Assembly (NCBI RefSeq): GCF_000261685.1
Contig: NZ_AJQE01000094.1
Span: 1 to 32,212 of the forward strand
DNA from: Bradyrhizobium genomosp. I (2014)
Lineage (GTDB): Bacteria > Pseudomonadota > Alphaproteobacteria > Rhizobiales > Xanthobacteraceae
DNA length: 32,212 bases
Reading direction: 5' to 3'
Part shown: positions 1 to 7,854 of the stretch, piece by piece
Position numbering within the stretch: position 1 is the stretch's first letter
Layout: each line of letters starts with the position of its first letter
Notes under the pieces: generated by a model
Databases searched by the model: none
What the model saw: only the letters and a program-made list of their open reading frames with translations
Told to the model about the DNA's origin: nothing
Program-made: the position numbers and the translations under genes

Positions 1-49
1 GTTCGGGCCGAAGTCGCTCGACAAGGTTGCCTTCGCTTGGACCAATTGA
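1..49 (+). CDS. Possible 3' end of an unidentified gene
   Basis: A frame open from the window edge ends in TGA at 47-49. Its fifteen visible codons end mostly in G or C (12 of 15), a better fit to the coding bias of this genome than the other two plus frames. The peptide ends in KVAFAWTN. That is too little to name a family, and the call rests only on codon bias. Confidence 0.35.
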   Translation, partial: FGPKSLDKVAFAWTN

Positions 50-144
50 GCTGCTGAAACCTGATTCGGCAGCGTTTCCCGTCCGTCGATACCGTTGCCG
101 CTCGCGCCGGTGATCGCCGGATTCATTATTTCACAAAAACGCGA

Positions 145-173
145 TGGATCAGCGGGCCAAGCCCGCGTATGAC
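145..173 (-). repeat. Diverged half-copy of a palindromic intergenic repeat
   Basis: The core is a perfect 6-bp hairpin, GCGGGC-CAA-GCCCGC (152-166). Read on the minus strand, it shares the pattern GTCAT...GGGCTTG.CCCG...ATCCA with the fuller repeat at 14611-14682. It looks like a degenerate or partial copy of the same family. It lies 54 bases upstream of ppa, so it may be transcribed in the ppa leader. The rest of 50-227 shows only a possible GGAG ribosome binding site just before ppa. Confidence 0.45.
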
Positions 174-227
174 AGCGCCAAAATCGCTGCCGGGCGCGAT
201 TTCACCTCGGCAACAACGGAGCCTTGA

Positions 228-761
228 ATGCGTATCGATGCGGTCTCGATCGGGAAAAACGTACCACACGACGTCAATGTCATCATCGAGGTCCCCGTGG
301 GCGGCGAGCCGATCAAGTACGAGATGGACAAGGAGGCCGGCACGCTGGTGGTCGACCGCTTCCTCTACACGCCGATGCGTTACCCCGGTAACTACGGCTT
401 CATCCCGCACACCCTGTCGGACGACGGCGATCCCTGCGACGTGCTGATCATCAACACCCGCGCCATCATCCCCGGAGCCGTCATGAGCGTGCGCCCGGTC
501 GGCGTGCTGTTCATGGAAGACGAAGCCGGCGGCGACGAGAAGATCCTGGCGGTGCCGTCGTCCAAGCTGACGCAGCGCTACGACAAGGTGAAGAGCTATT
601 CCGACTTGCCGGACATCACGCTGCAGCAGATCCAGCACTTCTTCGAGCACTACAAGGATCTCGAGAAGGGCAAGTGGGTGAAGATCCTGCGCTGGGGCGG
701 CCCGGAGGAAGCGCACAAGCTGATCCTCGAAGGCATCGAGCGCGAGAAGAAGAAGAAGTAA
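228..761 (+). CDS. ppa: Inorganic pyrophosphatase
   Basis: Soluble family I inorganic pyrophosphatase, 177 residues, the usual bacterial length. It hydrolyses pyrophosphate to two phosphates in the cytoplasm and so pulls biosynthetic reactions forward. The family signature DGDPCD is at residues 66-71, giving the metal-binding aspartates D66 and D71; D103 matches the third family aspartate. E21, K30 and the RYPGNYGF segment at 51-58 fit the rest of the active site. The ATG at 228 has a GGAG about eight bases upstream. The protein ends in a lysine-rich tail. The gene is monocistronic here: the next gene downstream, folD, is convergent, with a palindromic repeat between them. Confidence 0.97.
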   Translation: MRIDAVSIGKNVPHDVNVIIEVPVGGEPIKYEMDKEAGTLVVDRFLYTPMRYPGNYGFIPHTLSDDGDPCDVLIINTRAIIPGAVMSVRPVGVLFMEDEAGGDEKILAVPSSKLTQRYDKVKSYSDLPDITLQQIQHFFEHYKDLEKGKWVKILRWGGPEEAHKLILEGIEREKKKK

Positions 762-771
762 CGAAGTAACG

Positions 772-863
772 GTCATTCCGGGGCGCGCGAAGCGCGAACC
801 CGGAATCCAGAGGTTTGTGGCCCGAGATTCCGGGTTCGGCTCTGCGAGCCGCCCCGGAATGAC
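772..863. repeat. Nested palindromic intergenic repeat (GTCATTCCGGGG family), copy 1
   Basis: Outer arms are a perfect 13-bp inverted repeat starting GTCATTCCGGGGC (772-784 and 851-863). Inside is a second perfect 11-bp pair, AACCCGGAATC (797-807) and GATTCCGGGTT (826-836). The element fills the gap between the convergent ppa and folD genes and begins 11 bases after the ppa stop. Related copies are at 6302-6385 and 12464-12569. It has no coding content. It could act as a bidirectional 3' end or mRNA-stabilising structure, but lacks the T-run of a classical terminator. Confidence 0.85.
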
Positions 864-870
864 ACCCCAG

Positions 871-1755
871 CTACACCGCCGGTTTCGGCAGGCCGGCGAT
901 CGCGCAAGCGGCCCGCAGCGTGTTCACCAGCAGACACGCCACCGTCATCTGGCCGACGCCGCCCGGCACCGGCGTGATCGCGCCGGCCACGCCAAGCGCT
1001 TCCTGATAGGCGACGTCGCCGACCAGACGGGTCTTGCCGTCGTCTTTCGGGATGCGGTTGATGCCGACGTCGATCACGGTCGCGCCCGGCTTCAGCCAAT
1101 CGCCGCGCACCATCTCAGGCTTGCCGACGGCGGCATAGACCAGATCGGCGCGTCTCACGAGGCCGGGCAGATCGCGCGAGCGCGAGTGCGCAATGGTCAC
1201 CGTGGCGTTCTCGTTCAACAGCAGCTGCACCAGCGGGCGGCCGACCAGGTTGGAGCGGCCGATGACGATGGCATTCATGCCTTCGAGCGAGGCGTGCACG
1301 CTCTTGGTCAGGATGATGCAGCCGAGCGGCGTGCAGGGCGACAGTGCTTGGAAGCCACCGGCGAGCCTGCCGGCATTGTTCGGATGCAGCCCGTCGACAT
1401 CCTTGGCGGGATCGATGGCATTGATCACGGCCTCGGTGTTCAGGCCCTTCGGCAGCGGCAGCTGCACCAGAATGCCGTGCACTGCCGGGTCACGGTTGAG
1501 CTTTGCGACCAGCGCCAGCAGATCTCCTTGCGATACATCGGCCGGCAGTTTGTGCTCGAACGAGGCCATGCCGGCGGCCTGGGTCTGGGTATGCTTGGAG
1601 CGGACATAGACCTCGCTGGCGGGGTCGTTGCCGACCAGGACCACCGCAAGGCCGGGGATCAGATCGTGCTCGCGCCTGACACGTGCGACCTCCTCGGCGA
1701 CCCGGGCGCGCAGCTCCGCGGCAATGACTTTTCCATCGATGATCTTGGCGGTCAT
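871..1755 (-). CDS. folD: Bifunctional methylenetetrahydrofolate dehydrogenase / methenyltetrahydrofolate cyclohydrolase
   Basis: FolD interconverts 5,10-methylene-THF and 10-formyl-THF using NADP, feeding purine and formyl-Met synthesis in the cytoplasm. The chosen start gives 294 residues, beginning [10 protein letters not shown]. The YVRSK motif (50-54) carries the catalytic lysine K54. GILVQLPLP is at 94-102, PCTPLG at 140-145, the nucleotide-binding GRSNLVGRP at 166-174, and a C-terminal PGGVGQMT motif is present. The frame is open 25 codons further upstream, but the ATG at 1755 has a GAGGGAA ribosome binding site and matches the family N-terminus. It is the last gene of a tight minus-strand set, ten bases after the DUF167 gene. 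Confidence 0.97.
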   Translation of the reverse strand: MTAKIIDGKVIAAELRARVAEEVARVRREHDLIPGLAVVLVGNDPASEVYVRSKHTQTQAAGMASFEHKLPADVSQGDLLALVAKLNRDPAVHGILVQLPLPKGLNTEAVINAIDPAKDVDGLHPNNAGRLAGGFQALSPCTPLGCIILTKSVHASLEGMNAIVIGRSNLVGRPLVQLLLNENATVTIAHSRSRDLPGLVRRADLVYAAVGKPEMVRGDWLKPGATVIDVGINRIPKDDGKTRLVGDVAYQEALGVAGAITPVPGGVGQMTVACLLVNTLRAACAIAGLPKPAV

Positions 1756-1765
1756 GTCAGTTCCC

Positions 1766-2110
1766 TCAGTCCTTCGATTTCGCCAACACGAGCTGGCGCA
1801 GGGCTTCTCCGAGCCGCGCCGGATCGCCATCGACCGCGATCTGCTTCAGCCGCGAGGTGGCGCCGGATAGCAATTTTACATTGGCCTTGGGCACGCCAAG
1901 CGATTTCGCCAGGAGCACCAGGACGGCCTTGTTGGCCTCGCCGCCATCGGCGATGGCACGCACCCGCACCTTCAGCACAGTGCGCCCATCCGAAAGTTGC
2001 TCGATCCCGTCGATGTCGTCGCGGCCACCGCGCGGCGTTACCCGCAGAGCGATGCTGATTCCCGTGGCCGAGTAGCGCCAGGGTTCTTTGCGAGCTTCCT
2101 TGGCAACCAA
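1766..2110 (-). CDS. DUF167 (YggU-like) family protein
   Basis: A small 114-residue protein of the DUF167/UPF0235 family. The characteristic core is present: [12 protein letters not shown] near residues 24-35, then [27 protein letters not shown] and a GATSRLKQI segment. The molecular function of the family is unknown. There is no in-frame ATG: the reading frame begins at a TTG with GGAG five bases upstream, so a TTG start is likely. It sits between yggT (16 bases upstream) and folD (10 bases downstream), almost certainly cotranscribed. yggT-yggU adjacency is common in proteobacteria. Confidence 0.9.
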   Translation of the reverse strand: MVAKEARKEPWRYSATGISIALRVTPRGGRDDIDGIEQLSDGRTVLKVRVRAIADGGEANKAVLVLLAKSLGVPKANVKLLSGATSRLKQIAVDGDPARLGEALRQLVLAKSKD

Positions 2111-2126
2111 AGGCGCTCCAGCCGGC

Positions 2127-2417
2127 TCAGATCACGTTCGGGTAGATGTAGTACAGGATCACCCGCTCGATGAACATGATGATGAGGATCAGGATGATGG
2201 GCGAGATGTCGAGGCCGCCGAGACTGGGCAGGAAATTGCGAATCGGCGCCAGCAGGGGTTCGGTGATCCGGTACAGGAACTCCGCCACCGCGGACACGAA
2301 CTGGTTGCGGGTGTTCACCACGTTGAAGGCAATCAGCCAGGACAGGATCGCGGAGGCGATCAGCAGCCAGACGTAGAGGTCGAGCACGATGATGACGATG
2401 TCGAGAACGGCACGCAT
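2127..2417 (-). CDS. YggT family integral membrane protein
   Basis: A 96-residue membrane protein of the YGGT family. Two hydrophobic segments, roughly residues 5-32 and 70-92, flank the family-typical stretch RITEPLLAPIRNFLPSLGG, followed by LDISPI. Family members have been linked to osmotic tolerance and envelope functions, but the biochemical role is not settled. It is the first gene of the minus-strand cluster with the DUF167 gene and folD. A promoter should lie in 2418-2550, but I could not pick one on that strand. Confidence 0.92.
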   Translation of the reverse strand: MRAVLDIVIIVLDLYVWLLIASAILSWLIAFNVVNTRNQFVSAVAEFLYRITEPLLAPIRNFLPSLGGLDISPIILILIIMFIERVILYYIYPNVI

Positions 2418-2550
2418 GGCTTTTGAGGCCTCTGGCTTTTGAAAACTTTGGCTGCGGTCGGGATTGACGCCTGTTGCTAGATATCGGTTCCCCCCGACCC
2501 AAACAAGGGAAGTCGGCGCCCGGAGGGCTAAAACCGGGTTACACCCGTCC

Positions 2551-2578
2551 TTGACTTGACCTTGGCAGGGACTTAAAT
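2551..2578 (+). promoter_or_regulatory. Probable sigma-70 type promoter of tRNA-Ala
   Basis: TTGACT (2551-2556) and TTAAAT (2573-2578) are separated by 16 bases. They fit an alphaproteobacterial housekeeping promoter and lie about 42 bases before the mature tRNA 5' end. Confidence 0.55.
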
Positions 2579-2620
2579 GGCGCCCGGTTGTCGGCCGCGT
2601 TCACCAGAGCGGCCAGCAAA

Positions 2621-2691
<71 letters not shown>

Positions 2692-2696
<5 letters not shown>

Positions 2697-2758
2697 CGCT
2701 TCGCCCTTCGGGCTACGCGTGGCGCAGCCACGAGGAGCTCGAAGGGCGAAGCGTGGTG
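2692..2758. repeat. Palindromic element overlapping the tRNA-Ala 3' end
   Basis: A perfect 19-bp inverted repeat, beginning CACCACGCTTCGCCC, occupies 2692-2710 and 2740-2758. The left arm includes the last tRNA bases and the CCA. The 29-base interior contains a second hairpin, CGTGGC-GCA-GCCACG. There is no T-run. It could be a 3' processing or termination structure, a repeat inserted at the tRNA, or a relic of site-specific integration. The sequence does not decide. Confidence 0.85.
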
Positions 2759-2808
2759 TCCGGCGAAGCCCGCAGGGCGAAGACGGACTGTCCCTCGAAT
2801 TCCTTCCC

Positions 2809-3621
2809 CTACCTCCCCGTGAACCGCGGCGGCCGCTTCTCCATGAAGCTCGCCACGCCTTCCCGGAAATCGCTGCCGCCCAGCGCCACCATCATCTCGC
2901 GGTTGGCCTCGATCGTTGCCTCCGCGAGCGTCTGGAACGGCACCTCATAGAGTTGCCGCTTGATCACGGCCATGGCGCTCGGCGAGACGAGATCGGCGAG
3001 ATCGCGCGCATAGGCATAGGTCTCCTCGCGGAGTTTGTCGGGCGAACAGAGCCGATTGACCAGCCCGATCCGCAACGCCTCCTCGCTCGGCACGCGCCGC
3101 GCCGAGAGCAACAGATCCAGCGCATTGGCGTGGCCGACAATCCGCGGCAGCATCCAGCTGATGCCATGCTCGGCGATCAGACCGCGCCGCGCGAAGGCCG
3201 TGGTGAACACGGTGTTGTCGGCAGCAAAGCGCAGGTCGCAATAGAGTGCGTGCACGAGGCCGATGCCTGCCGTGGCGCCATTGAGCATGGCGATGACCGG
3301 CTTCTTAATCGACGGATAGAAGCCGTAGCGTGTCTGCCAGTCCGGCCGGCGGTTCATGTCGAAGGGCGGCAGGTTCGAGGCGCGCCTGACGTCATCGGGA
3401 TCGAGCCCCTTCAACGCGTCCATATCGGCGCCGGCGCAAAACGCGCGGCCCGCGCCGGTGAGAATGATGACGCGGACATTGTCATCGGCGTTTGACGCTT
3501 CCATCGCATGACGCACGTCGCGTTCCATGATCGGTGTCCACGCGTTCATACGATCGGGGCGGTTGAGCGTGACGGTCGCGATCTTGTCGCTCACTTCATA
3601 GAGGATGTGCTCGTAGGCCAT
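2809..3621 (-). CDS. Enoyl-CoA hydratase/isomerase family protein
   Basis: A 270-residue crotonase-fold protein, likely acting on an acyl-CoA thioester in fatty acid or related catabolism; the exact substrate cannot be read. The oxyanion-hole segments AFCAGADM (60-67) and NGATAGIG (114-121) are present. The active-site region [16 protein letters not shown] (145-160) offers E151 as the likely catalytic acid/base. The second catalytic glutamate of classical hydratases is not evident, so an isomerase or other crotonase activity is possible. The ATG at 3621 is preceded by GGGAGA and fits the family N-terminus better than an upstream start at 3657. It stands alone: the 149 bases to the next gene show nothing clear. 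Confidence 0.92.
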   Translation of the reverse strand: MAYEHILYEVSDKIATVTLNRPDRMNAWTPIMERDVRHAMEASNADDNVRVIILTGAGRAFCAGADMDALKGLDPDDVRRASNLPPFDMNRRPDWQTRYGFYPSIKKPVIAMLNGATAGIGLVHALYCDLRFAADNTVFTTAFARRGLIAEHGISWMLPRIVGHANALDLLLSARRVPSEEALRIGLVNRLCSPDKLREETYAYARDLADLVSPSAMAVIKRQLYEVPFQTLAEATIEANREMMVALGGSDFREGVASFMEKRPPRFTGR

Positions 3622-3770
3622 GGCGCTCTCCCTTTGTCTGCCGGCATGCGTTCGCACGCGCTCGTTCCAGCCAGCCTAGCATATTCGGGGATGGGCCAAG
3701 GTCTTGCGCCAGGGATCTGTGCAAAGGATCTGGGCGAAGGCCCGTGAACGACCTGCGCGAACCGCGTGGA

Positions 3771-4565
3771 TTACTCGGCGGCCTGCGCCAGCACGGGCCG
3801 GCGCGCCAGCCAGCCGTCGATGAAATGGTCGAGCCAGGCGCGCTCAGCGACGTCGTAGACGGCACGATCCGCGAAGTGATGATGCCGCTGCCGCGCGCCG
3901 GGCGCGCTGAAGCCGTCATAGCCGCGCGTGGTCCAGCGATGCATCATCGCGTAGGTCACATCGGGGTGGAACTGCACTCCGAAAGCATTGCCGGCACGGA
4001 ACGCCTGCACCGGAAAGTCATCGCCCTCGGCGAGCAGCTCAGTGCCTTCAGGCAGCTCAAATCCCTCGCGATGCCAGTGATAGACCTCCGCCGGCCAGTG
4101 CGGGCAGAGCGCACGGCCCGCAGCGGTCGGCCTGATCGGGTAATACCCGATCTGGGTCAGCGCCTGCGGATGGGGCGCGACGCGAGCCCCTAGCTGCATC
4201 GCCAGCATCTGCGCACCCAAGCAGATGCCGAGGAACGGCCGCTGCTCGCGGAGTGGAATTTCGATCCAGTCGATCTCGCGGCGGATGTAGTCATCGGGAT
4301 CGTTGGCACTCATCGGGCCGCCGAAGATCACGGCGCCGGCATGCTGACCGAGCGTGTCGGGCAGGGAATCGCCGAAGCGGGGACGGCGGATGTCGAGGCG
4401 ATGGCCGAGCCCGCGCAGCGCATTGCCGACTCGGCCCGGTGTCGAGCATTCCTGATGCAGGATGATCAGAACCGGCAGCCGGGTCTTGGAGGCGGCGACG
4501 CTCGGCGCCCTCTGTGGGAAGGCCACCACCTCCGCGCCACCAAACCTGTCCGTCCGGAACGACAT
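3771..4565 (-). CDS. Class I glutamine amidotransferase family protein
   Basis: A 264-residue stand-alone class I glutamine amidotransferase domain, resembling the GuaA amidotransferase half without a synthetase partner. The nucleophile elbow GICLGAQ places the cysteine at C115, with the oxyanion strand FGGPMS at 81-86. The histidine motif is FHPDVT (199-204), so H200 is present but the usual triad glutamate is replaced by D202. This may be a feature of the subfamily. It probably transfers ammonia from glutamine, or hydrolyses a gamma-glutamyl compound; the acceptor is unknown. About 30 N-terminal residues precede the domain. A weak CRP-like palindrome lies 60 bases upstream. Confidence 0.88.
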   Translation of the reverse strand: MSFRTDRFGGAEVVAFPQRAPSVAASKTRLPVLIILHQECSTPGRVGNALRGLGHRLDIRRPRFGDSLPDTLGQHAGAVIFGGPMSANDPDDYIRREIDWIEIPLREQRPFLGICLGAQMLAMQLGARVAPHPQALTQIGYYPIRPTAAGRALCPHWPAEVYHWHREGFELPEGTELLAEGDDFPVQAFRAGNAFGVQFHPDVTYAMMHRWTTRGYDGFSAPGARQRHHHFADRAVYDVAERAWLDHFIDGWLARRPVLAQAAE

Positions 4566-4624
4566 GGCCTCTGCGAGTGCTATCGGTTCAGACCGCCAGC
4601 ATAGCTAAGCGATGGTTAACATCG

Positions 4625-4640
4625 TGTGAGTTCGCGCACA
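4625..4640. promoter_or_regulatory. Weak CRP/FNR-like palindrome
   Basis: TGTGA-GTTCGC-GCACA differs at one base from the TGTGA-N6-TCACA consensus of CRP-type regulators. It lies 60-75 bases upstream of the glutamine amidotransferase gene, in the 118-base gap after the dehydrogenase gene. With one mismatch it could be chance. Confidence 0.3.
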
Positions 4641-4683
4641 TACGTGCGATATCGAAGCAAACTCCGGGCCACTACGGGGCCCT

Positions 4684-5463
4684 CTAGTGCCTGCGCCTCT
4701 GGAACCGACTGGTGGCTGCAAGGATGAAGCCGCGCGGGAAGAAGCGCAGCGCGAACGGCACAATCTTTATACCGAGACCAGGCAGCACTGCCCGTTTATT
4801 GGCCATCAGGCCACGATACGCCTCCCGTGCAACCTCGGCGGCAGAGACGTTGAGAACGGTCGTATCATGTTGGGAGCCAACGCCGGCGCGGGCCTGGAAT
4901 TCGGTCGGCACCGGACCCGGGCAAAGGACGCTGACGCGGACGCCGCGCGGCGCAAGCTCTGCCCGCAACGCTTCGGTGAATGAGATCACATAGGCCTTGG
5001 ACGCGTAGTAGACGGCCATGCCGGGGCCGGGCAGGAAACCGGCGACCGATCCGACATTGAGAAGACCGCCCTTGTTCCGGATGAGCTGATCGGCAAAGCG
5101 CAGCGACAGATCCGTCAGGGCCCGGACGTTGACATCGACGATGCCGAGCTGCTCGACGCGGTCGCGCTCAACCGCATCGCCGAACACGCCGAAGCCGGCA
5201 TTGTTGACGAGATGGTCGAGCTCGACGCCTTCGGCTGCAAGGGCGGCCGCGATCGTCTCGCCGGAATCCGCTTTCTCGAGATCGCAGGCGATCACGATCG
5301 GCTTCTTGCCGCCCTTGGCAGCGAGCTCGTTCGCAAGCGCTTCGAGCCGATCCGCCCGTCTCGCGGTCAAGACGAGGCGGTGTCCATTGGCGGCGAACAC
5401 ACGCGCCAGCTCCATCCCGATGCCCGCCGAAGCACCGGTAATCAGCGTCACCCGCTCAGCCAC
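4684..5463 (-). CDS. Short-chain dehydrogenase/reductase (SDR)
   Basis: A classical SDR of 259 residues with a Rossmann fold. The cofactor motif TGASAGIG is at 9-16, NNAG at 87-90, and the catalytic set is S139, Y152 and K156 in YYASK. CPGPVPTEF (181-189) follows. The basic residues after strand 2 (TARRADRL) suggest NADP preference. The C-terminus (FALRFFPRGFILAATSRFQRRRH) is hydrophobic then basic, as in SDRs thought to associate with membranes. The substrate cannot be inferred. The start is GTG at 5463 with a weak upstream AAGAGA. The 223 bases upstream (5464-5686) show no clear gene or regulatory element. Confidence 0.92.
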   Translation of the reverse strand: MAERVTLITGASAGIGMELARVFAANGHRLVLTARRADRLEALANELAAKGGKKPIVIACDLEKADSGETIAAALAAEGVELDHLVNNAGFGVFGDAVERDRVEQLGIVDVNVRALTDLSLRFADQLIRNKGGLLNVGSVAGFLPGPGMAVYYASKAYVISFTEALRAELAPRGVRVSVLCPGPVPTEFQARAGVGSQHDTTVLNVSAAEVAREAYRGLMANKRAVLPGLGIKIVPFALRFFPRGFILAATSRFQRRRH

Positions 5464-5686
5464 GATCGAAGTCTCTTGGATTCAAGTATTTTGGCCCCGC
5501 AACAGCGGAACGAGAGCATAGGCCGTGCACAACAGGCAAGCGGGGCTGGCGGTATGGCCGTTTGAGCAGAACGACAGACAGCGCTGAAAAACCGTTGATT
5601 TGCAGGCGTATGTGGCGCAGGCGACGAATAAATTAAACTTTCGTCATGTGCCCATGCAGACCGCGATTCCGCCGAGTTCAGTGCCG

Positions 5687-6175
5687 TCAGCCGCTGACGG
5701 CGCTATCCTTGACCTGACCACCGGACCGCTCCGCGACCGCGTGCTTCAGCTCGATCCGGCTGCGCTGGGAAATCCCGAGCAGGTCGGAAGCACGCCAGAC
5801 GACATTGTCCTCGAACTCGCTGACCTGGCCGTCGGCATAGACCAGCTCCCACATCATCCGGACGATGCGCTTGCGCCCCTCCTCGTCGAGCGAGCGCATG
5901 ATGACGCTGGTGAAGTGATAGAGGTCCACCGCCTCGCCCTCGACCTGGGTGGCGTCCGCGATCAGACGATCCGCAGTGCCGCGATCGAGCCCGAAATGGC
6001 TTTCGATCAGGCTGTGCAGCTTGCGCTGCTCGGCCGCGCTGGGCTGGCCGTCCAGCGAAACCACGTGGACCAGCAGTGCAGTGGCCGCCAGCCGATAATC
6101 GCTGTCGCCGAATGCGCGGTCCGAGGCTTGAGGACCGACAATGTCGGCGATGAATTGACGTAAGCCGTCGAGCAT
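5687..6175 (-). CDS. TerB family (tellurite-resistance-like) protein
   Basis: A 162-residue all-helical protein of the TerB/DUF533-like group. Two related helical segments carry the acidic pattern seen in TerB: VVSLDGQPSAAEQRKLHSLIESHFGLD near 38-64, and LVYADGQVSEFEDNVVWRASDLLGIS near 110-135. In TerB such aspartate/glutamate positions bind metal. The function here is unknown. No other ter genes are nearby, so a role in tellurite resistance should not be assumed. TAGGA lies just upstream of the ATG, preceded by a perfect hairpin in the leader. Confidence 0.85.
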   Translation of the reverse strand: MLDGLRQFIADIVGPQASDRAFGDSDYRLAATALLVHVVSLDGQPSAAEQRKLHSLIESHFGLDRGTADRLIADATQVEGEAVDLYHFTSVIMRSLDEEGRKRIVRMMWELVYADGQVSEFEDNVVWRASDLLGISQRSRIELKHAVAERSGGQVKDSAVSG

Positions 6176-6197
6176 AAGGTCCTACCGAGATCGATGA

Positions 6198-6220
6198 CAG
6201 CCGCAAGGAGCGCGGCTGTT
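6198..6220 (-). other. Hairpin in the leader of the TerB-like gene
   Basis: A perfect 8-bp stem, ACAGCCGC/GCGGCTGT, with a 7-base loop lies 23-45 bases upstream of the TerB-like start. On the transcript the loop reads GCTCCTT. Its CUCCUU is an anti-Shine-Dalgarno sequence and could pair with the AGGA of the gene's own ribosome binding site. There is no following T-run, so a terminator is unlikely. Confidence 0.5.
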
Positions 6221-6301
6221 GCCAGTATTATATGAGCGGGAAACTCAACCGGCGCAACGTGCGTCAGTTCCGCGCTGCATTACGTTTCGGCAATCTGCTT
6301 G

Positions 6302-6385
6302 CTGTCATTCCGGGGCGCGCACAGCGCGAACCCGGAATCTCGAGATTCCGGGGTCGATGCTGGCGCATCGAACCCGGAATGACAG
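6302..6385. repeat. Nested palindromic intergenic repeat (GTCATTCCGGGG family), copy 2
   Basis: Outer 13-bp perfect arms, CTGTCATTCCGGG (6302-6314) and its complement (6373-6385), enclose a perfect 22-bp palindrome at 6331-6352. The element ends nine bases from the stop codon of the adenylate cyclase gene. It is related to the copies at 772 and 12464. Confidence 0.85.
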
Positions 6386-6393
6386 TTTGAGGC

Positions 6394-7803
6394 TCACGGT
6401 ATCTCGTACACCACCATCTTGTCGGCGATGCCGCGCAGCGCGGCCTGCTTCTGGATCGGCCTGATCGCGCGCCGCTCGAGCACCTCGGCGACTGCGGGAG
6501 CGTCCAGCACCGGGCCGGTGATGTGGATCTCCTGCGCGGTCGACAGGCTCTGCACGCGGGCGGCAATGTTGACGGTCTGGCCGAAATAATCCTGCCGCTC
6601 GTTGAGCATCACCGCGAGACAGGGACCTTCATGGATACCGATCTTGACGATGAGATCGTCGGTGCCGCGCTTCTTGTTGAGCTCGTCCATGGCCGCGCGC
6701 ATCCGCAGGCCGGCGACGATGGCGTGCTCGGGACGGACGAAGGTCGCCATCACGGCGTCGCCGATCGTCTTCACCACCGCGCCCTTCTCGGAGGAAATGA
6801 TCTCGAGCAGCGCATGAAAATGCGCGCGCACGAGATCGAAGGCGGCGAGATCGCCGACCCGCTCGTACAGCGCGGTCGAGCCCTTCAAATCGGTGAACAG
6901 GAAGGTGAGCGAGGTGATCTGGAGGCGCTGATCGAGACTGAGATTGTCGGCCTTGAACACATCGCGAAACGTCTGGTTCGACAGCATCCGCTTGGCGGTG
7001 AGGAAGGGCTTGCGCTTGCCGATGAGGTGGTGGAGCGCCTCGGCCGCGATGAACACCGACGGCAGCACGCGCACGCCGGCCTGGTTCTCCAGCGACAGAC
7101 GCAGCGGGCCCGGCCGCATCGTCGTCGTGCCCGTGGGGGCCTGGACCTTGTTGTACATGATGGCGAGCTGCTGGCGGTCCTTGGTCGGCTCGCCCTGGAC
7201 GTCGATGAAATGCGCGGCGTGGGTCACCGGCTCGAAGATGATGACGAAGTCGTTCGGCAGTTGCAGCGACATGGTCGCCTTCTCTCCGGCCGGCAGCTCC
7301 ATCGTGTCGAGCGTCACCTCATTCGCGAGTGCCGCAAAGGATTCCTTGTTGAAGTCGACGCCGGAGCTCCAGAACACCTGCTTGAAATATTCCCAGACCG
7401 GGAGCGTATCGGGAGCGTGCGCCGCGATGCGCCGGACGCGCGGGTTCACGGTGAAGGAGACCTCGACCTGGTCGTCGACGGAGGCTTTGTATCCACAGGC
7501 GCAGAGTGCGCAGTGATAATCGTCCGGCTTGAGCGCCTTCAGCGTCGAGTGCGCGCCCAGCACGCCGCCGCAGCCCGGGCACAGCACGTTCCAGCCCAGG
7601 TCGAACAGTCCGAGCCGCGCCGAATGCAGGAACGCCGAGATCACGCGCTCCTCGTCGAGACCGTGCTGCCTGGAAAAATCGAGCACATTGACGCGGTTGA
7701 GCTCGTGATCCTCGCCATCCTCGATGAGGCGCGCAATCGCATCGGCCACCTTCGGATCGGCGGTCTGTTTCAGAACGGAAAACTGGGCCTGGATGTCGCT
7801 CAT
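6394..7803 (-). CDS. Class III adenylate cyclase with N-terminal DUF5939 region
   Basis: A 469-residue soluble nucleotide cyclase. The C-terminal catalytic domain (about 295-469) has metal aspartates D305 in FLFTDLKGST and D349 in KTIGDAVM. The adenine-selecting pair is K345 and D405, and the transition-state residues are N412 and R416 in GQTVNIAARVQ. All six key residues are present, so it should make cAMP. The N-terminal half matches the DUF5939 arrangement. It contains a cysteine cluster, C75-x2-C78 and C98-x2-C101-x-C103, likely a zinc ribbon or other metal/redox site. No membrane segment is seen. It is 51 bases downstream of the P450 gene on the same strand and is probably cotranscribed. 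Confidence 0.92.
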   Translation of the reverse strand: MSDIQAQFSVLKQTADPKVADAIARLIEDGEDHELNRVNVLDFSRQHGLDEERVISAFLHSARLGLFDLGWNVLCPGCGGVLGAHSTLKALKPDDYHCALCACGYKASVDDQVEVSFTVNPRVRRIAAHAPDTLPVWEYFKQVFWSSGVDFNKESFAALANEVTLDTMELPAGEKATMSLQLPNDFVIIFEPVTHAAHFIDVQGEPTKDRQQLAIMYNKVQAPTGTTTMRPGPLRLSLENQAGVRVLPSVFIAAEALHHLIGKRKPFLTAKRMLSNQTFRDVFKADNLSLDQRLQITSLTFLFTDLKGSTALYERVGDLAAFDLVRAHFHALLEIISSEKGAVVKTIGDAVMATFVRPEHAIVAGLRMRAAMDELNKKRGTDDLIVKIGIHEGPCLAVMLNERQDYFGQTVNIAARVQSLSTAQEIHITGPVLDAPAVAEVLERRAIRPIQKQAALRGIADKMVVYEIP

Positions 7804-7854
7804 GGCGGGGCTCTTATCTAGGGTGGATCACGCCATCGGCCAGACGAGAGCCCG

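Noticed and set aside
817..2058. A 413-codon plus-strand frame opposite folD
   Set aside because: folD on the other strand has all family motifs; this translation resembles nothing.
5687..6175. Tellurite resistance locus
   Set aside because: Only a TerB-like protein is present; no terC, terD or related genes are nearby.
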